From: Sarcomyxa edulis
Taxonomy: Eukaryota > Basidiomycota > Agaricomycetes > Agaricales > Mycenaceae
Length of the DNA: 64,000 nucleotides
Direction: 5' to 3'
NCBI GenBank assembly: GCA_009761415.1
Contig: QUOL01000013.1
Coordinates: 610,501 to 674,500, forward strand
A program made the position numbers and the translations under genes. Shown in pieces: positions 1-12,941 of this stretch. Position 1 is the first letter of the stretch. Each line of letters opens with the position of its first letter. The notes beneath the pieces are model-generated. The model made no database searches. It had not been told where the DNA came from and saw nothing but the letters and a program-made list of their open reading frames with translations.

Positions 1-280
1 CAACAGGCTGTGACCGAGACTCTCGATCGTCTCCTCAAGCATGGAGCTCACATCCCTACCCTTGAGCTCCTCCTGATCGGCATAGATGTTGCTGTGAACG
101 AGGTTCTCGCGGGTGTTGAGATTTTAGTCGTTGGTGCTCTTGAACTCGTCTCCTCTCTGTAAGCATCATATATCCAATATTTGGTCTTCTTTCTTACAAG
201 TTTTTCACAGCGTGGTCGGCGTTGCGGTCATCCTCCAAGAGCTTGCTTTCAGTTTGACTCTCGCTGCGCTTGGGCTCTGA
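1..280 (+). CDS. C-terminal end of an unidentified hydrophobic protein
   Basis: The window opens inside an exon whose frame begins at base 1. The frame runs to a clear donor (GTAAGC at 159) and resumes after an acceptor at 208-210, ending with TGA at 278-280. The 75 or so residues are rich in Leu, Val, Gly and Ala and look like repeated amphipathic or hydrophobic segments (for example NEVLAGVEILVVGALELV). No catalytic motif or recognisable domain is visible and the N-terminus lies outside the window. Without the splice the frame would stop at 160-162, but splicing continues the same hydrophobic pattern, so I prefer it. Small secreted or surface-associated proteins of this composition occur in basidiomycetes, but I cannot name the family. 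Confidence 0.5.
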
Positions 281-1229
281 CTCGACTCTCTTTTTCAAAA
301 CAAAACTCGTCTACTTTTGTTGGGGCTCATTTCATTTGGAACTTTTGGGATCTTTAGTACTACTGGGATCTTTGGTGCTGTATATATGTGAATTTTACTT
401 GTACCGAAAGCCAGAGGCGTGACATTGGCGTGACACGTTGATATCGCGAATGCGTGCCATGCTTGCAACAGAAGGCATTGCAATTTTCACAGTCCGCTGA
501 GCGTCTTTTCTCCTCCGGACTTTCCTTGGATTTTCCTAGAGTTTTCACTTTTCGTTCTCGCACTGCAGACACTATGATCAGTCTCGGGCCCGCAGTCTCA
601 GTTTATCAACTTATAGGCTATTTCGTCCGTATGCCTTTCTCTTTCCCGACTCAACCGCGTCCTAAATTGAGCTAAGCTCTGCCAATAATACCACCAGCAC
701 TTGAAGGCCATAGATGGGGAGTGGCTCGTCAGGCTTGTCGGTGTTAGATAACCTTTTACGATCTCTGAACACGATACCCGAATCTTTAGCATACAGCTCA
801 ACGTGGGTCGGGCGACTCGGCCACCCGTTCTGCTCGAGCTCCAAGATGTATTCTGCAGCTGGCTAAATGTGTCGATTCGCTATTCCCAGTGGCGCATAGC
901 AACCGTATTGATACCCTGCTGCCCGAGCCTTATTAGTGAGTGATACTGCTGATAGCTTGCTGCTGGTACCCATACTACTCCGACTCGGGGACCCAGCAAT
1001 TCGCGTGTGTGATGTACGTGCGTGCCTAACGTATCTTCCGCTCTAGTTCGTAAGCCTGACTTGTCTATGCTTAGGAACTACTCTAGATACAAGCAGATAA
1101 CCTGTTCCCGCTTCGGCTATGATCCATACATTAGACCATCTGACCAGACACCCCAGCAAGGACTACCTGTAGTGGCGCTCAACTGCAGCACCATGCGGAG
1201 CTCCGTCTTAGAGCTCTATAGAGCATCCG
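281..1229. other. intergenic stretch, no gene recognised
   Basis: Only short open frames under 75 codons occur on either strand and none joins to a neighbour through good splice sites. The right end is the upstream region of the P450 gene. I see no repeat or RNA gene. Confidence 0.5.
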
Positions 1230-1237
1230 TATAAATA
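1230..1237 (+). promoter_or_regulatory. TATA box of the first P450 gene
   Basis: TATAAATA lies 46 bp before the chosen ATG at 1283. The CmcJ-like gene has a match at almost the same spacing. Confidence 0.6.
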
Positions 1238-1282
1238 TCAATCCTCCATGATTCGTTTTGCTCTATCTCCACCAATACCGAC

Positions 1283-3604
1283 ATGTTCAAGACATTTCTT
1301 CTATGGGCTATCTCTTTCATATTTGTCTCCATCTTCAGGCAGCGTTCACGATACAAGCGTCCTCAATCTGATCCTTATCATGATCGTTATCCACCTGGCC
1401 CCTCGCCGCTTCCATTCATAGGCAATTTTTTTGACGTTCCCAGGTTCTTACCCTGGATCACTTACACTATCTGGCGAAGAAAATACGGTAAATTGTATGG
1501 TTGAACTTCGAGGCTGGCACTAATTGATATGCTTTCAACAGGCGACTTGGTGCATATCACCGCCCTTGGACAGCATATCTTCATCCTGAATTCAGTTAAG
1601 ACCGCCACGGACCTGTTGGAGAAGCGATCTCGCAATTACTCTGACAGACCCTATATCCCCATGGTAGACCTGTGAGTAACCCACAATTCAGCCTACTGTT
1701 CCCGTCTGATCAGTATCTCAGAACTGGCTGGGACATCAACATGACGGTCATGCACTACGGAGTGCGATGGCGGACACATAGGAGGGTTTTCCACCAGAAA
1801 TTTCGGCCTGACGCAGTCTCCTTTCTGAAACCAATCATATTCGTCAAGATGCGCGAACTCTTGCGAAATTTCCTCTGCGATCCAGAAGCGTTTGCGACTC
1901 ACGCGAGAAAGTAAGTTATATACACTGCACTTTTGCCAGAGTTACTTACCCGTTCTGTTCCAATAGCTATCCGGCTTCTATCATCATGTACACCACCTAT
2001 GGTCACAATGTTGCTGGAAAGGACGACCGTCTTGTTAGACTCGCAGACGATGCCACTATCGTTATCTCCGAAGGTCTTTTTTCCGGGGCACAACCTGTCA
2101 ATGTATTTCCTATTCGTAAGCATATTCCTCTCCTGAATTTTTCGTTCTGTTGATATGTTTATAGTGCGCTTCGTCCCTTCGTGGATGCCTGGGGCTGGAT
2201 TCAAACGACATGCCCAGAGGTGTCGGATGTTGCTTGATAAGATGCAAGATGTCCCATTGACGGCAGTGAAAGAACGGATGGTATGTGCCGTCGCAAGATT
2301 GTTCCTCCTCTTGACGTCTCATGATTGGTGTTGACAGGCTAAGGGTACCGCGATTCCCTCGTGGACGACAGACCTATTGGAGAAAGCCCGTCCTGAAGAG
2401 GATGCGAGGGAGCGGGAAGATATGGTTAAAGCGGTCACTGCCACTGCATTTGCGGGTAAATTCTATCTTTGTTTGTATGTTGGCATAAATTTTCAATCAC
2501 CTCTCTGCGCACAGCTGGGACAGACACTGTAAGCAAACCCGTTACCTGTATCGTCAGCGACATTGATCGAGGGTTTTTCTAGACGGCAGCATCTATGACT
2601 TCCTTCATATTAGCTATGGCTCTATTCCCCGAGGTTGCTCAGAAAGCTCAATATGAGATAGACACATTCGTGGGCAATGACAGACTTCCGGATTTCAAAG
2701 ACCGGTAACATCTACCTTTTCCATCATCTGTCCTACTGATGATGTCCTCAATTGCAGAGAGCACTTGCCATTTGTTGAAGCGTTGTGTCGTGAATTGCGA
2801 AGATGGAGGCCTCCGGTCCCCTTGGGTACGCGGTCGAATAATCCTATGAGACAGATATGTCGACTTCATATCCATCCTTCCTAGGTATTCCGCATGCTGC
2901 TCTGGAAAATGATTTTTTCGACGGTTACTTTATTCCAAAAGGTTCGTTCTTTCCATGTCTACGGAATGCTTGAAAGTAAGGCCTCGTGCGTCCAGGTTCT
3001 ACAATCTTGACAAATATATGGTACGTCTGGTATTTACACGTCTTCATTTTTTTGTGATTGGTGTTGAACTCGACGCTCTGAAGGGCAATGTGTCACGACG
3101 AAGCAATATTTCCTGAGCCAGACCAGTTCAAACCAGAACGGTTTTTGACGGCAGATGGACGTCTTACTGACAATTACTCGGACCCTGCTTTCGGATTTGG
3201 ACGACGGTGACATTCCAGAAACACGAGCGAGTGCATCGAGTTCTGACTTGTCTCGGCTTAGAATTTGTGTAGGCCGATCATTGGCTGATGCCGCTATGTG
3301 GATCGCAATCGTTTCAATCCTAGCAGCGTTCGACATCTCACAGGCTCGCGACGAGGTTGGACGAGCATTGGACATATCAAAGATCAAGTACTCCACTGGA
3401 GTTATCAGGTCAGTCTAGTGAACCATATTCACGAGGCTTCGCTGACACCTTGATTCGAGTCACCCACCGCCTTTCAAATGCTCCATCGCGCCTCGATCGA
3501 TAGAAAAGCGAGGTCTTGTTGCGGAGATTCCTTTGTTTGTCATTGACGCACCCCAGTTGCATCCGACTCTGGTTGAATCGACTTCGAGCTTATATGACAG
3601 TTGA
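1283..3604 (+). CDS. cytochrome P450 monooxygenase (OrdA-like)
   Basis: Haem-thiolate monooxygenase of the fungal type often annotated as O-methylsterigmatocystin oxidoreductase-like; it should sit on the ER membrane and hydroxylate a small hydrophobic substrate. Exons: 1283-1487, 1542-1671, 1722-1910, 1967-2115, 2165-2280, 2338-2455, 2515-2528, 2583-2704, 2758-2825, 2885-2941, 2996-3020, 3084-3206, 3262-3408, 3460-3604, giving 535 residues, normal for the family. Visible marks: N-terminal membrane anchor, proline hinge (YPPGPSPLPF), I-helix AGTDT spread over the 14-nt exon 7, E360-L-R-R363 for the ExxR pair, PERF, and the haem loop FGFGRRICVG with the Cys at about 441. Its TATA box and the adjacent CmcJ-like gene on the same strand suggest a small metabolic unit. 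The substrate is unknown. Confidence 0.93.
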
Positions 3605-3723
3605 GAGTCTGGTTCGTGATCATTGTTATCTATTCCGAGACGCTTATTGAGCACCGTGACAGGCCTTCGGCTTCATAGATTGTCCTGTACTAATATTATC
3701 GTGTCACCTGAGACTCCCGCAAC

Positions 3724-3731
3724 TATATAAA
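3724..3731 (+). promoter_or_regulatory. TATA box of the CmcJ-like gene
   Basis: TATATAAA, 47 bp upstream of the ATG, the same spacing as in the preceding P450 gene. Confidence 0.55.
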
Positions 3732-3777
3732 GTTGATGTAACTCATCTCACGCCGTCATCGTACACCACTTCGTATC

Positions 3778-4738
3778 ATGACTGTTACTCAGCCTCGCTC
3801 TTCCACCGCAACTCTCATATATGTTGACCCTCCTGCAGACGGCTCCCGTGCGTACACCAACATCAACGTCGACGCCGAATCGGGTGTTCGTGATAAGAAT
3901 TGGGTTCTAGTGGAAAAGCAGGTGGAAATAGAGAATCTCAGAGGCGAGGAAGATTCTGTCACTCTCGATACTGCTGGATTCCAATATTTCCATCGTGCCG
4001 CAAAACACGAGGCATTCGTCAACGATGCAGAGGTCGAGAGAGAATATTATACAGAGAGTATCGAGCTCATCAAGGAATTGACGGGTGCAAGTCGAGTTGT
4101 CATATTCGATCATAGTGGGTCTTGCGAGTATCGAACATTTGATTTTGAAGCGTCTAATATGGCTTCGACAATCTAGCCATTCGTCGACGTAACCCCGGCC
4201 AAATTGAAGATGTCCCTGGGAAGCGTCAACCTGTTGCACAGGTCCATGCAGACCAAACACCCTCGTCGGCCGTTGCACGTGTACATCGCCATCTCCCAGC
4301 AGCGGATGCCCCTTCCCTTCTTGAGCATAGATTCCAGATAATCAATCTATGGAGGCCTATCTCACACTCAGCTTTGGATTGGCCACTTGGATTGTGCGAT
4401 TACAGAAGTCTTGATCTGGAGAAGGACATCTTCCCATTGACTCTGAAATATCCTGATCGAGATGGAGAAATATTCGGGATTCGATACAGTCCTTTGCACC
4501 AGTGGAAGTATTTTAGGGGTTTGAATCCCGATGAGGGAGTCCTGATCAAATGGTAAGCATTCTTGTGTCTCATCGTCGTGGTATCTACTTACTAATATTG
4601 ATTGTCAGCTTCGACTCAGCAGAAGATCCCAATGTGGCCAAGTTCACGCCGCACACTGGATTCGAAGACCCTACTACGCCTAGGGACGCACCATTGCGTG
4701 AATCTATTGAGATTAGGGCCCTCGTCTTCTATGACTGA
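3778..4738 (+). CDS. CmcJ-like (7-alpha-cephem-methoxylase-type) oxidase
   Basis: Resembles the fungal family annotated as CmcJ-like methyltransferase, GA4 desaturase-like or AsaB-like proteins, which act in secondary metabolism and are thought to adopt a 2-oxoglutarate/Fe(II) oxygenase-like fold. Exons 3778-4114, 4177-4552 and 4609-4738 give 280 residues, typical for the family. Family landmarks seen: FDHTIRRRNP, VHADQTP followed by a HLP segment, INLWRPI, the long DWPLGLCDYRSL block, HQWKYFRGLNPDEGVLIKCF with the Cys formed across intron 2, and FTPHTGFEDP. The start is the first ATG after the TATA box. It lies about 170 bp downstream of the P450 stop on the same strand, so joint action on one product is plausible but unproven. 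Confidence 0.85.
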
Positions 4739-5115
4739 GCATTGGGTATAATGGACAAATAAGGAAGCGTTTAATTGGTGCAACTGAAGAGTCTACAGAC
4801 CAATCATACCATTCTTATCAGTCGTCCTAACCTCCAAACCCCTCATGTATACATATATACGGCCCAGGATCACGCAGATTGTCCGAGTCAATCACTCCTG
4901 CCCCTTGACGAAGCTTTTGCAGTGACTTTCTCCATATAAGTATACGACTGCCCGTAAACAATGTACATATGCAATCAATCTTATACTGTCTTAGATTGGC
5001 AATTCGCTTTCTGTATGGTTTACGTGAACTGGACTTGCAACACGCGTTCGACGCGACGTGCCACAGATTTCAGGAAGTCCAACGTTCAACCTTCTTTCTC
5101 AGCTCGTTGCTAGTC
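4739..5115. other. short intergenic region
   Basis: Between the CmcJ-like stop and the methyltransferase ATG. An open frame from 4969 runs into the next gene in frame, so the methyltransferase start could lie further upstream. I see no other feature. Confidence 0.4.
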
Positions 5116-8100
5116 ATGAACATGGCCCACCAACCTTCTCCAGGTCCTGTGTGGGCTTCCCTCAAAGGTGAAATAGCCGGCAAAACCTTTACTTCCGTGA
5201 TTACATCACCGTTTACACTTACTTTTCACTTGTCTTTCACCATTAGAACCTGCGCCGTCTTCATCTTCGGTTGCTCCGTCTGAGGATGAATTAGATACGG
5301 ATCAAATGAACGAAGATGACGTTGCTGATCTACCCCGCAAAAGAAAGGCTACCCATCTATCCTCACCAGGGGCCAAGCGACCGAGGGTGGGATCCAACTC
5401 GAATGCGAAGGAGCATGGGAATGGGAGTAGGGGGAAGACAAGTGCAGATGAGCATGGTACGTATTACTGTCTCTCAAGTCTTTACTTTCTGTAACTGCTT
5501 GCATCAGGTCCAGAAGCCCACCAGCGTACACAGAAGTTGGGCTCATCGAGCCACCATCCCGCTATCGCCGGGTCATCCAAGCCTCATTCAGTCGCAAGAC
5601 GTCGCTTGAGCTCACCATCCATATCTTTTGGTTTGTCTCGGAACGTCAAACAGAACGGTATTAGTCCACCATTGCTAGACCTAAGATCATCATCGGCAGC
5701 GACGAAGCCTGTCAGACGAACGAGACGAGAGAAGGAAAGGCAACGAAGCAGCGAGTCTCCTCCGCCTATGGATAATGCATTCAATGCCCAACAAACTGCC
5801 CCACAAGCTCGCTCGCAGATGCTTTCGATGGCGTCACAAGTCACGAAGAGGGTCAAAAAGCCTAGTGAACCGACCAAAGGCAAGCATCGTGTTAGTCCAC
5901 TCAGCTCTTCAGGACAAGGAAAGATAGGTATCAGTCTGAAGTCTAGCTCGGGCCAAAATCGTCGTAAGCATGACCTTGTCTCGTTGTTTTCGTACCTGAT
6001 GGTAGCCCTCCTTAGCTTCCTCGACGTCTAAATCACGTCCAACGGTCGCGTCACGTAGCCATACAGACCCAGAGATTATCGAGATCTCTGATAGCGACGA
6101 TGATATCCCCCCCAAGACTAGTATTCCTCCCAACCGCCAAAAACCTGTACTCCTAGGTACGATCTCACTTTCGAGCGAGGACGAACCATCAAAGTCCGTC
6201 TCTACTTCCAAGGCTACGTCTTCCAATGCCAACAGGCCTATGGTACGAAAGCCAAGATATACTCTGCCTGCTATGGGATCCTCGAAACCACTACTCCAGG
6301 CTCGCGCTGCCAGTATTGAAGTCATCGACCTTTGCTCGAGTGACGATGATCTTCCTGTCCCAGCCAAGCCAATATCGGATCGTCCTACCAATCCATCTGT
6401 AAAGTCTCGCCCGAGGTCTGTTACCAACCCTGTTCTTGCCCCTTCTCCAGCGGTGCCCTCGACAGTAGCTGCTGCGCCAGAACCTCGACCTGACGCCCTC
6501 GACGTCAATGATTTTCCTGCTGTGGGCCAAGACGTTGATTCGCTCCTCGATTTTACAGAGGATCACATCGACAACGAGGATCGTCCTCAAACTCCATCTG
6601 CCAGCAAGCAATCCGTTGATCTGTTCGCGGATGATCTGAACCTAGTTGTCCCCGCTTCTGCCCCTTTGCCAGCGGCCCCTCCAAAATCGGACATGGAACC
6701 CGAAAGTTCTGGTGCGGAACAGAATGTGCCCGAAATCGAGTCGGAGCAGGAAATAGTGATGAACGTCGAACCTGAAGTAGACCATGGTATGGAGTCCCCT
6801 CAACGTGATCACAGTGTCAAAGAAACATCTCAGGCTGCTGCTGGGACTCCGTTTAGCCTAGACGAAACTCGTATCGCGAGTCCAGAGGCGATGCAGATTG
6901 ACGAGACACATTCTGTCGAAATGTCTGGTCAGCTATCTAATGAAGATCCAACCGTTCCGCCTTCAGCTGGCCAAAACATCTTTGTTTTGCGAAATGATTC
7001 GAGTCTTCTCTCATCGGGAAACTCCTCATCTTCCAAGCACAAAGAAACAATAATGCCAACTCCCGGGGAACTAGACCACGTTGCACCAGCAGTTTCGGAG
7101 GCTGCTAGCGCGTCGCCTACAGGACCTGTCAACGCGGTGGAGGCGTCTCCCGTGGATGTCGTCATGGCGTCGCCTCCGTCTACGAACCTGACTGTCGAGC
7201 TTCCTCCGCCCCCATCTTCACCGAGGCCTCCTCGAAAATCTTACACAGATTCCTTTTTCCAGCGGATCATGGAACGCAATAGACGATCCATCCAAGAAAA
7301 TCACACGAACTTGGGGAGTCAGAGTCAGCCGCCTGCGCCACCGTCACTCAATGCGACACCCAACAAACCAGTCATTCCACCTCCACGAAGATGGTCTGGC
7401 TCCAAGCCTTTTGCCAGTTTGAGCAGATCTGTAAGAATCCTTGCACGTTTAGTATACGAGGTTTAACTAATTTGTTTGGGGTAGACGTCTTCCTCTCAAG
7501 TGGCTTTCCCTTCTCCTAGCCAACCTAAATCAACGCCTAGTGGTTCAACTTTGGCCGATGTCATCAATCAAGCGAAACTCTCGTCCACGAAGAATATAGA
7601 GCCTCCTGCCACACAGTCTCCCATCAAACAGCAGTCTCCACCCCAGCAGCCTCTCCAAACACAGCCCCGGCCCGAACCGCCCCACGACATAATCGACTTA
7701 AGCCTCGACGACGACGATGACGACGAACATGCTGGTCTGGATGAAGATACATTGGCGTCAATGATCGAGAGCACTAAAGTATTAAGTCTCTTCTTTCCTC
7801 CTCAACCTTCTCCAAAAGCACCATCCAGCGATGAGACTACAGGTGAGCCAAAAATATTGACATCCGTGCAGGCTGCTGATTTTTTTCTATATAATTAGAT
7901 GCCCTAACGGATAGAGAGCCGTCAGCTATATCACCGCCACGTATCAAGATTCAGCAGGATGTCTCTGTATCCCCTGCACGCAGTTTAGGCCACGCTGGCT
8001 CGAGTACTACCGACCTAGAAAGAATTGATCCCTCTCAACCTGCCGCATTCTCTTCGGTATCTGTGTCTGCACCTCCAAAAGATGTTCTAGACTCAATTAG

Positions 8101-10613
8101 TATCGATGGTAAGAACAATTGTCCGTCATTATCTACCGCGTTTCTAATTACATCATGTCAGATGAACGTTCTACCCCGAGTCGGCCGTCAATCATGGCTA
8201 TCGAGGCCACAAGTTCGCCAAAACCAAGTGCATTGTCGACTATTCGATCTATCCGGAAGATGGCCACAGCCCAGCACCCTGTCTCACCTCCTGTATTGAC
8301 CCAATCACAATCGGAAGGCCTCGGTTTGCCAAATATCTCATTCTCACAATCGACCGAGACATTCTCTCCCGAAACTCCTTTGTCTGGTAGCCGTGACGTC
8401 TTACCGACGGTACTGAAAGTGCCAGGGCCTATCGCTCTTACGCAGGCAGCGTCACTTCCGATCGCCCACAACGATGACTCCTCATCCACGACTGTCGGTA
8501 TCTCTTTCCTAGCTGAAGGTGTTCCTCACCCTCCTGTTGGTGCACCGTCTTCTGCCCCAGACACTCATTCTACTACGACTGGAACCCCTGAGAAAGCTCC
8601 TTTCTCTATCTCATTCCTTCGGGCTCCAGCTCAGAACTCGGAAGTCGACCATGATGCGGCAACTAGTGCCACTCTACCCTTGAAAGAGGTTTCTGCTGAA
8701 AATGCGGAACAAAAGCTCCGGGTGCGCTTCCTCAAATCATCTTATCGCGTACTCAATAAATAACCCCCATCTGCACGCTTCAGGGGTCCGATGTGGGGTC
8801 CGATGTGGAATCACATTCTTTGATGGAAGAGGGAGGAGGTGGGGATCTGGAGGAGGAGGACGAGGTGATTGAGTATATGGACACCCAAGAAGATACCGAA
8901 GACGACTCTGCCAATCATATGGAACCCGATCTCGAGGTTCGGTTTCATCGTTGTAGCCGGTACTATATCTGACTGCACACTATTCAGGGACATGACACAA
9001 ACATATTGCAACTGAGAAGCGCGACTGGGACGTCGTCTCGCTCGTCTCTACCTCGTTCCTCAGGACTTCCATCCAGACCTTCGTCCCAGTCTTCTATAAA
9101 CGATCGGGCGCATTTCGATGACGACGAACTATACGAGCCTCTCGACGAGCTTGTAATTTCCCAAACTCTGAACCGTAGCCCGACGCCCGACGAATCGTTG
9201 CCTCCCACAACTAAGAATTTCAACGGCATTCCGGTTCTGACATGGCGCGATTTCCGACGTGATCTGAACAATTTCAAGGTCGAACATCTTTTAGCCAAGG
9301 ATCTGCCGCATAATCTTCAAGATTATATCAATGCTATGGACCCTTACGTTCGTGAATGGCAAGGTATGGCCACTATCTTGGAGATCGCTATTGCCGAAAA
9401 CACAGCGGACGATGAACCCGATGCTCCACCCATCAAAGTTATCAACAATGTCGACGACGAGCCCACACCTCCTTGGGAATTCCACTATACGAACAAAATG
9501 TATCATGGGGAAGGAGTCCCCGGTCCTGATATATCCACGCTGGAGAGTTGCGATTGTATTGGCCGCTGTGACCCGAAGTCGAAGACTTGTGCGTGTGTTC
9601 GACGCCAGGAGCGATATACGAAGGATTATCACGAGGATTTCTCCTATGATAATCGAGGCCGGGTGAAGACGAACGGTGTTCCTATATTTGAATGTAACGA
9701 CCTATGCGGGTGTGGTGATGAGTGCAAAAATCGGGTACGTCAGAAGCTATGGTTTCTCCTCTAAGCTATTACTGATCACTTCGTCCAGGTTGTCCAGCAT
9801 GGACGGAAATGTATCATAAACCTCGAAAAAACAAAAAACAAAGGATGGGGTTAGTAGTCCGAGGGGAACATCTACTCGTATGATATACTGATTATCCTTC
9901 GCATCAGGTGTGTTCGCAGGACCTAAGAAAATACCCAAAGGAACCTTTGTTGGAATATACTCTGGAGAGTTGTTGACAGAAGCTGTCGGAGGCGAACGTG
10001 GCATGTGAGTGCTCATGTTGGCAATTATACAGGTTGCTGATTAGTCATTTGTTCGTCCCAGAAAATACAACCAATTCGGCCGAACATATCTATTTAACAT
10101 TGACTACTATTATTTAGATGACCAGGGCAAATATGTGGTCGATGCATATCATGCCGGAAATGTAGGAAGCCAAACATTCATCATGGTGGACTGTATTAAC
10201 TCACATACATTTTTTCATCATAAGTTCACTCGTTTTCTAGTCAGTCCTATCTAATGTGCCCTCTGGTGATGATTTCTCATTTTTTTCCCTCAGAATCATT
10301 CCTGCGAGCCGAACTGCGCATTCAACCCATGCTATATCAACGAATCAAATATCGACAAACCTCTCCTAACTGTCTGGACATTGTGCGACATTGATCCTCA
10401 CGAGGAACTCACCTTTTCATATCACGGGCCTGTGGATGATGATGAAGAGGATACCAACAGCGCGCCATCCTCTTCTCCGGCGAAGCATAGGGATGATACA
10501 ATCTATGCTCCGTGTCTCTGCGGAACTCCAAGTTGCAAAGGTAATTCGAACCATACTCTTCCAGGGTATCCAGCTAACACGGTTTTCGATGATTAGGCAA
10601 GATGTTTTCGTGA
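5116..10613 (+). CDS. SET-domain histone H3K9 methyltransferase (Clr4/SUV39-type)
   Basis: Likely transfers methyl groups to histone H3 lysine 9 and so writes heterochromatin in the nucleus. Exons: 5116-5167, 5247-5456, 5508-5963, 6016-7430, 7485-7842, 7899-8108, 8162-8721, 8784-8936, 8988-9734, 9789-9849, 9908-10004, 10062-10161, 10225-10239, 10294-10540, 10597-10613; 1,565 residues. The first 1,300 residues look disordered and Ser/Pro/acidic-rich, with three SUMO-interaction-like patches near 258, 339 and 778. A pre-SET Cys cluster starts near 1325 (CDCIGRCDP...CACVRR, then CNDLCGCGDECKNR). The SET core follows (GWGVFAG, RFLNHSCEPNC, ELTFSYHG), then post-SET CLCGTPSCKGKMF. Exon 13 is a 15-nt micro-exon coding FTRFL inside the SET core. 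No chromodomain is visible, unlike fission yeast Clr4. The ATG choice is uncertain; the domain call is secure. Confidence 0.93.
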
Positions 10614-10674
10614 TTTACAGAATTCTTATCGCAATCTAAGTATATCTATGTGTCCTTGTTGCAATCTAAGGCTA

Positions 10675-12941
10675 TTATAAATTGTTACGTAAACCTAACG
10701 TAAACCAGGTTCGTAGATATGTGGCGCATGCTGCATAAACCATACCGCGTAGTATATGCAAGGAAAAGAGGATCGTCTGCGGAGCGATGAACATCCTTAC
10801 TTTCCAAACAGCATAGGCAGCCTCTGGATCCTGTTGAATGGCTGACTTAGCGCGATAGATTATATGAAATGGCTTAAGCACGTACCCGATGAGCCATCAA
10901 CATGAGTTTATCGATGTACCATCGTGTTAGGCATCCATTAGAGAGCTTCTCTCCGTCTACAGGCTGTGTAGAGTCAAAACCGTAGTCTGAGTAGACGAGA
11001 AGCTTGAAAGTTAGCACAATGTCATTCGAGTTGACCGCCTGGCCTACCAATGGCTTTGGTGGCGTCCCTGATAATGACTATCAGATAGTACAATCATGAG
11101 CATGACTTTGAATGAACCCGTACCACAAGTTTTCTGTGCGACGCGCAGTAGACCTGAAAAAGCCAGACGCAAATTTCTTCGGCAACTCTGACTTATCGGT
11201 GCATGACGTCAAAAAATGATTCAATGTCATAACTTCCAGCAAGGCTTTGCTACATCCTTGTCTGCGTAAAATCATCGAATTAGACCACTGATCAATATCA
11301 TTGCCAAGGGTGAGAGAACTTTGGACATACGCAAATATAGGGTCCAGCTGCATCGTAGAATCGCCGATGGCAACAAAATTAGAAGGCAAATGGCAGAGAC
11401 GATGATAGCGGATATAAGAGCATGGTGCTAGAACATGATACAGATTGTGAGACATCCACGAAACTGTGACTGCTGCTAGTTCCAGACTCACGAATTCTGA
11501 CGAGTTTGAAAACGGGTTTGCCGTCTTCTGACAGACGACGAACAGTGTTGACTACCCATTCGGGCACGTCTTCGCGTCCCTTGACTTCCCGGACATATGT
11601 CTCTATCTCGCTTGGGTTTCTGGGAAGGGTGATATCGCCCCAGCCACCGCAACACAGTTGAACTATCAAATACACGAAAGTCATTGGTGGATTACAACAT
11701 CTAGCCATGACGAATGAAACTCACTTGTATCGCTGTCCATCTTTGTAAGGACAAAACCCGTATTACCATACTTAGAATCAGCATAGAAAGTATAGAGCCA
11801 GTCCGCCTCTTCATATTGCATACCAGCCGGTAATGTGAGCATCCGCTTCAACTCCGAAGAAACAGAAAATGTCACGGTAGTGTAGTGCATCTTCGGGTCA
11901 TACATGAGACGCAATGATTTGGGCAAGGAATATCCAGCCGCTTTGAGCCACTTCAAACCAGCTTGTGCAGTTCCTGTGCAGTCTATACTGGAAAGTCTGT
12001 TAACTCTAAGACACCGTGATTACTTTCTGACTCACCGACGACAAGAGATATATCATCGAGAATCAAGTTGTTTCCGTCTGATGCTCGCACTGTAACTGAA
12101 TGAATTTGTCCCTTATCCAGCGAAGGTACGACTGTCCGAACCGTACCATCCACCACCTGGATGTCGGGACAGTTTTTGAGAAGGAGCCTTTGTAAAAGGC
12201 TCTGGAGTCGTGACCGTCTGAGAATAAACATCTGCGGGAGACTTAATTTGGACACCGGTAGGGGGGAGTCGTTGTCATAGGGAGTAGCGATATGGAGGCC
12301 GCCATAGTGAAGTTTGAAGTCACCATCACACGCACTGTAATGCTTCACGTTTGGCCGCCAAGGTAAGAACAGTATCGGGTTCTGAACTCACATGCCACCT
12401 GCTTTCTTGAGTTCTACGTCAAACTCTGGCCAAAGACGCCGGAGGCCATCGAGCATGAAAGTCAAGTATCCTTCAGTAGTAGTGTCAATGTTGGAAAACT
12501 TGTTTTAGAACGATCGGGTACATACCATGTAAAGAATCATACTGAAGGATTCGTTTCTTAGGTTCGATAGACATCTCGGGATCCACCAAATAAACCTTCG
12601 AGAAATGGTCTGCGCATATTCGAGCGGTCAAGAGTCCTGCTATACTGTTATATTGTCAATATCATTGTAAGTGAAGATCTAGAGCAAATGGCTTACCTTC
12701 CACCGCAAACTACTGCAGTTCCTGATCGTTTCTGGCTAGGAGAGCGCGAGGTCCCGAGTTGAGAGAGTTCGCGTGCCCACATGGGCTGCTTGGCAGGAGG
12801 GAAGCAGAATCTGAAAGTAAGCCAGATCGAGAGTCCGACAAGTATAATAATGGGACCAATGAGAGCGAGACCGCAAGAGAAGTCGTGAGTGACGACAAAA
12901 GAAAAAGGGGAGCAACGACTATCGGGACTTTGCACTTCCAT
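10675..12941 (-). CDS. FAD-dependent oxidoreductase / monooxygenase-like, N-terminal membrane anchor
   Basis: Flavoprotein with an amino-terminal membrane segment (about residues 23-45) followed by an FAD-binding fold. Exons (minus): 12941-12697, 12644-12526, 12470-12392, 12334-12036, 11982-11725, 11662-11492, 11427-11331, 11261-11118, 11067-11048, 10986-10886, 10830-10675; 562 residues. Seen: dinucleotide-binding CGGSIAGLLTAR joined across intron 1, LVVDCTGTAQAGL joined across intron 4, and the second FAD motif FVAIGDSTMQLDPIF leading into QGCSKAL. Exon 9 is only 20 nt. This layout matches a family common in Agaricomycetes and distantly like squalene epoxidase or aromatic hydroxylases; the substrate is unknown. 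It ends about 60 bp from the convergent methyltransferase gene. The last C-terminal residues are less certain. Confidence 0.85.
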
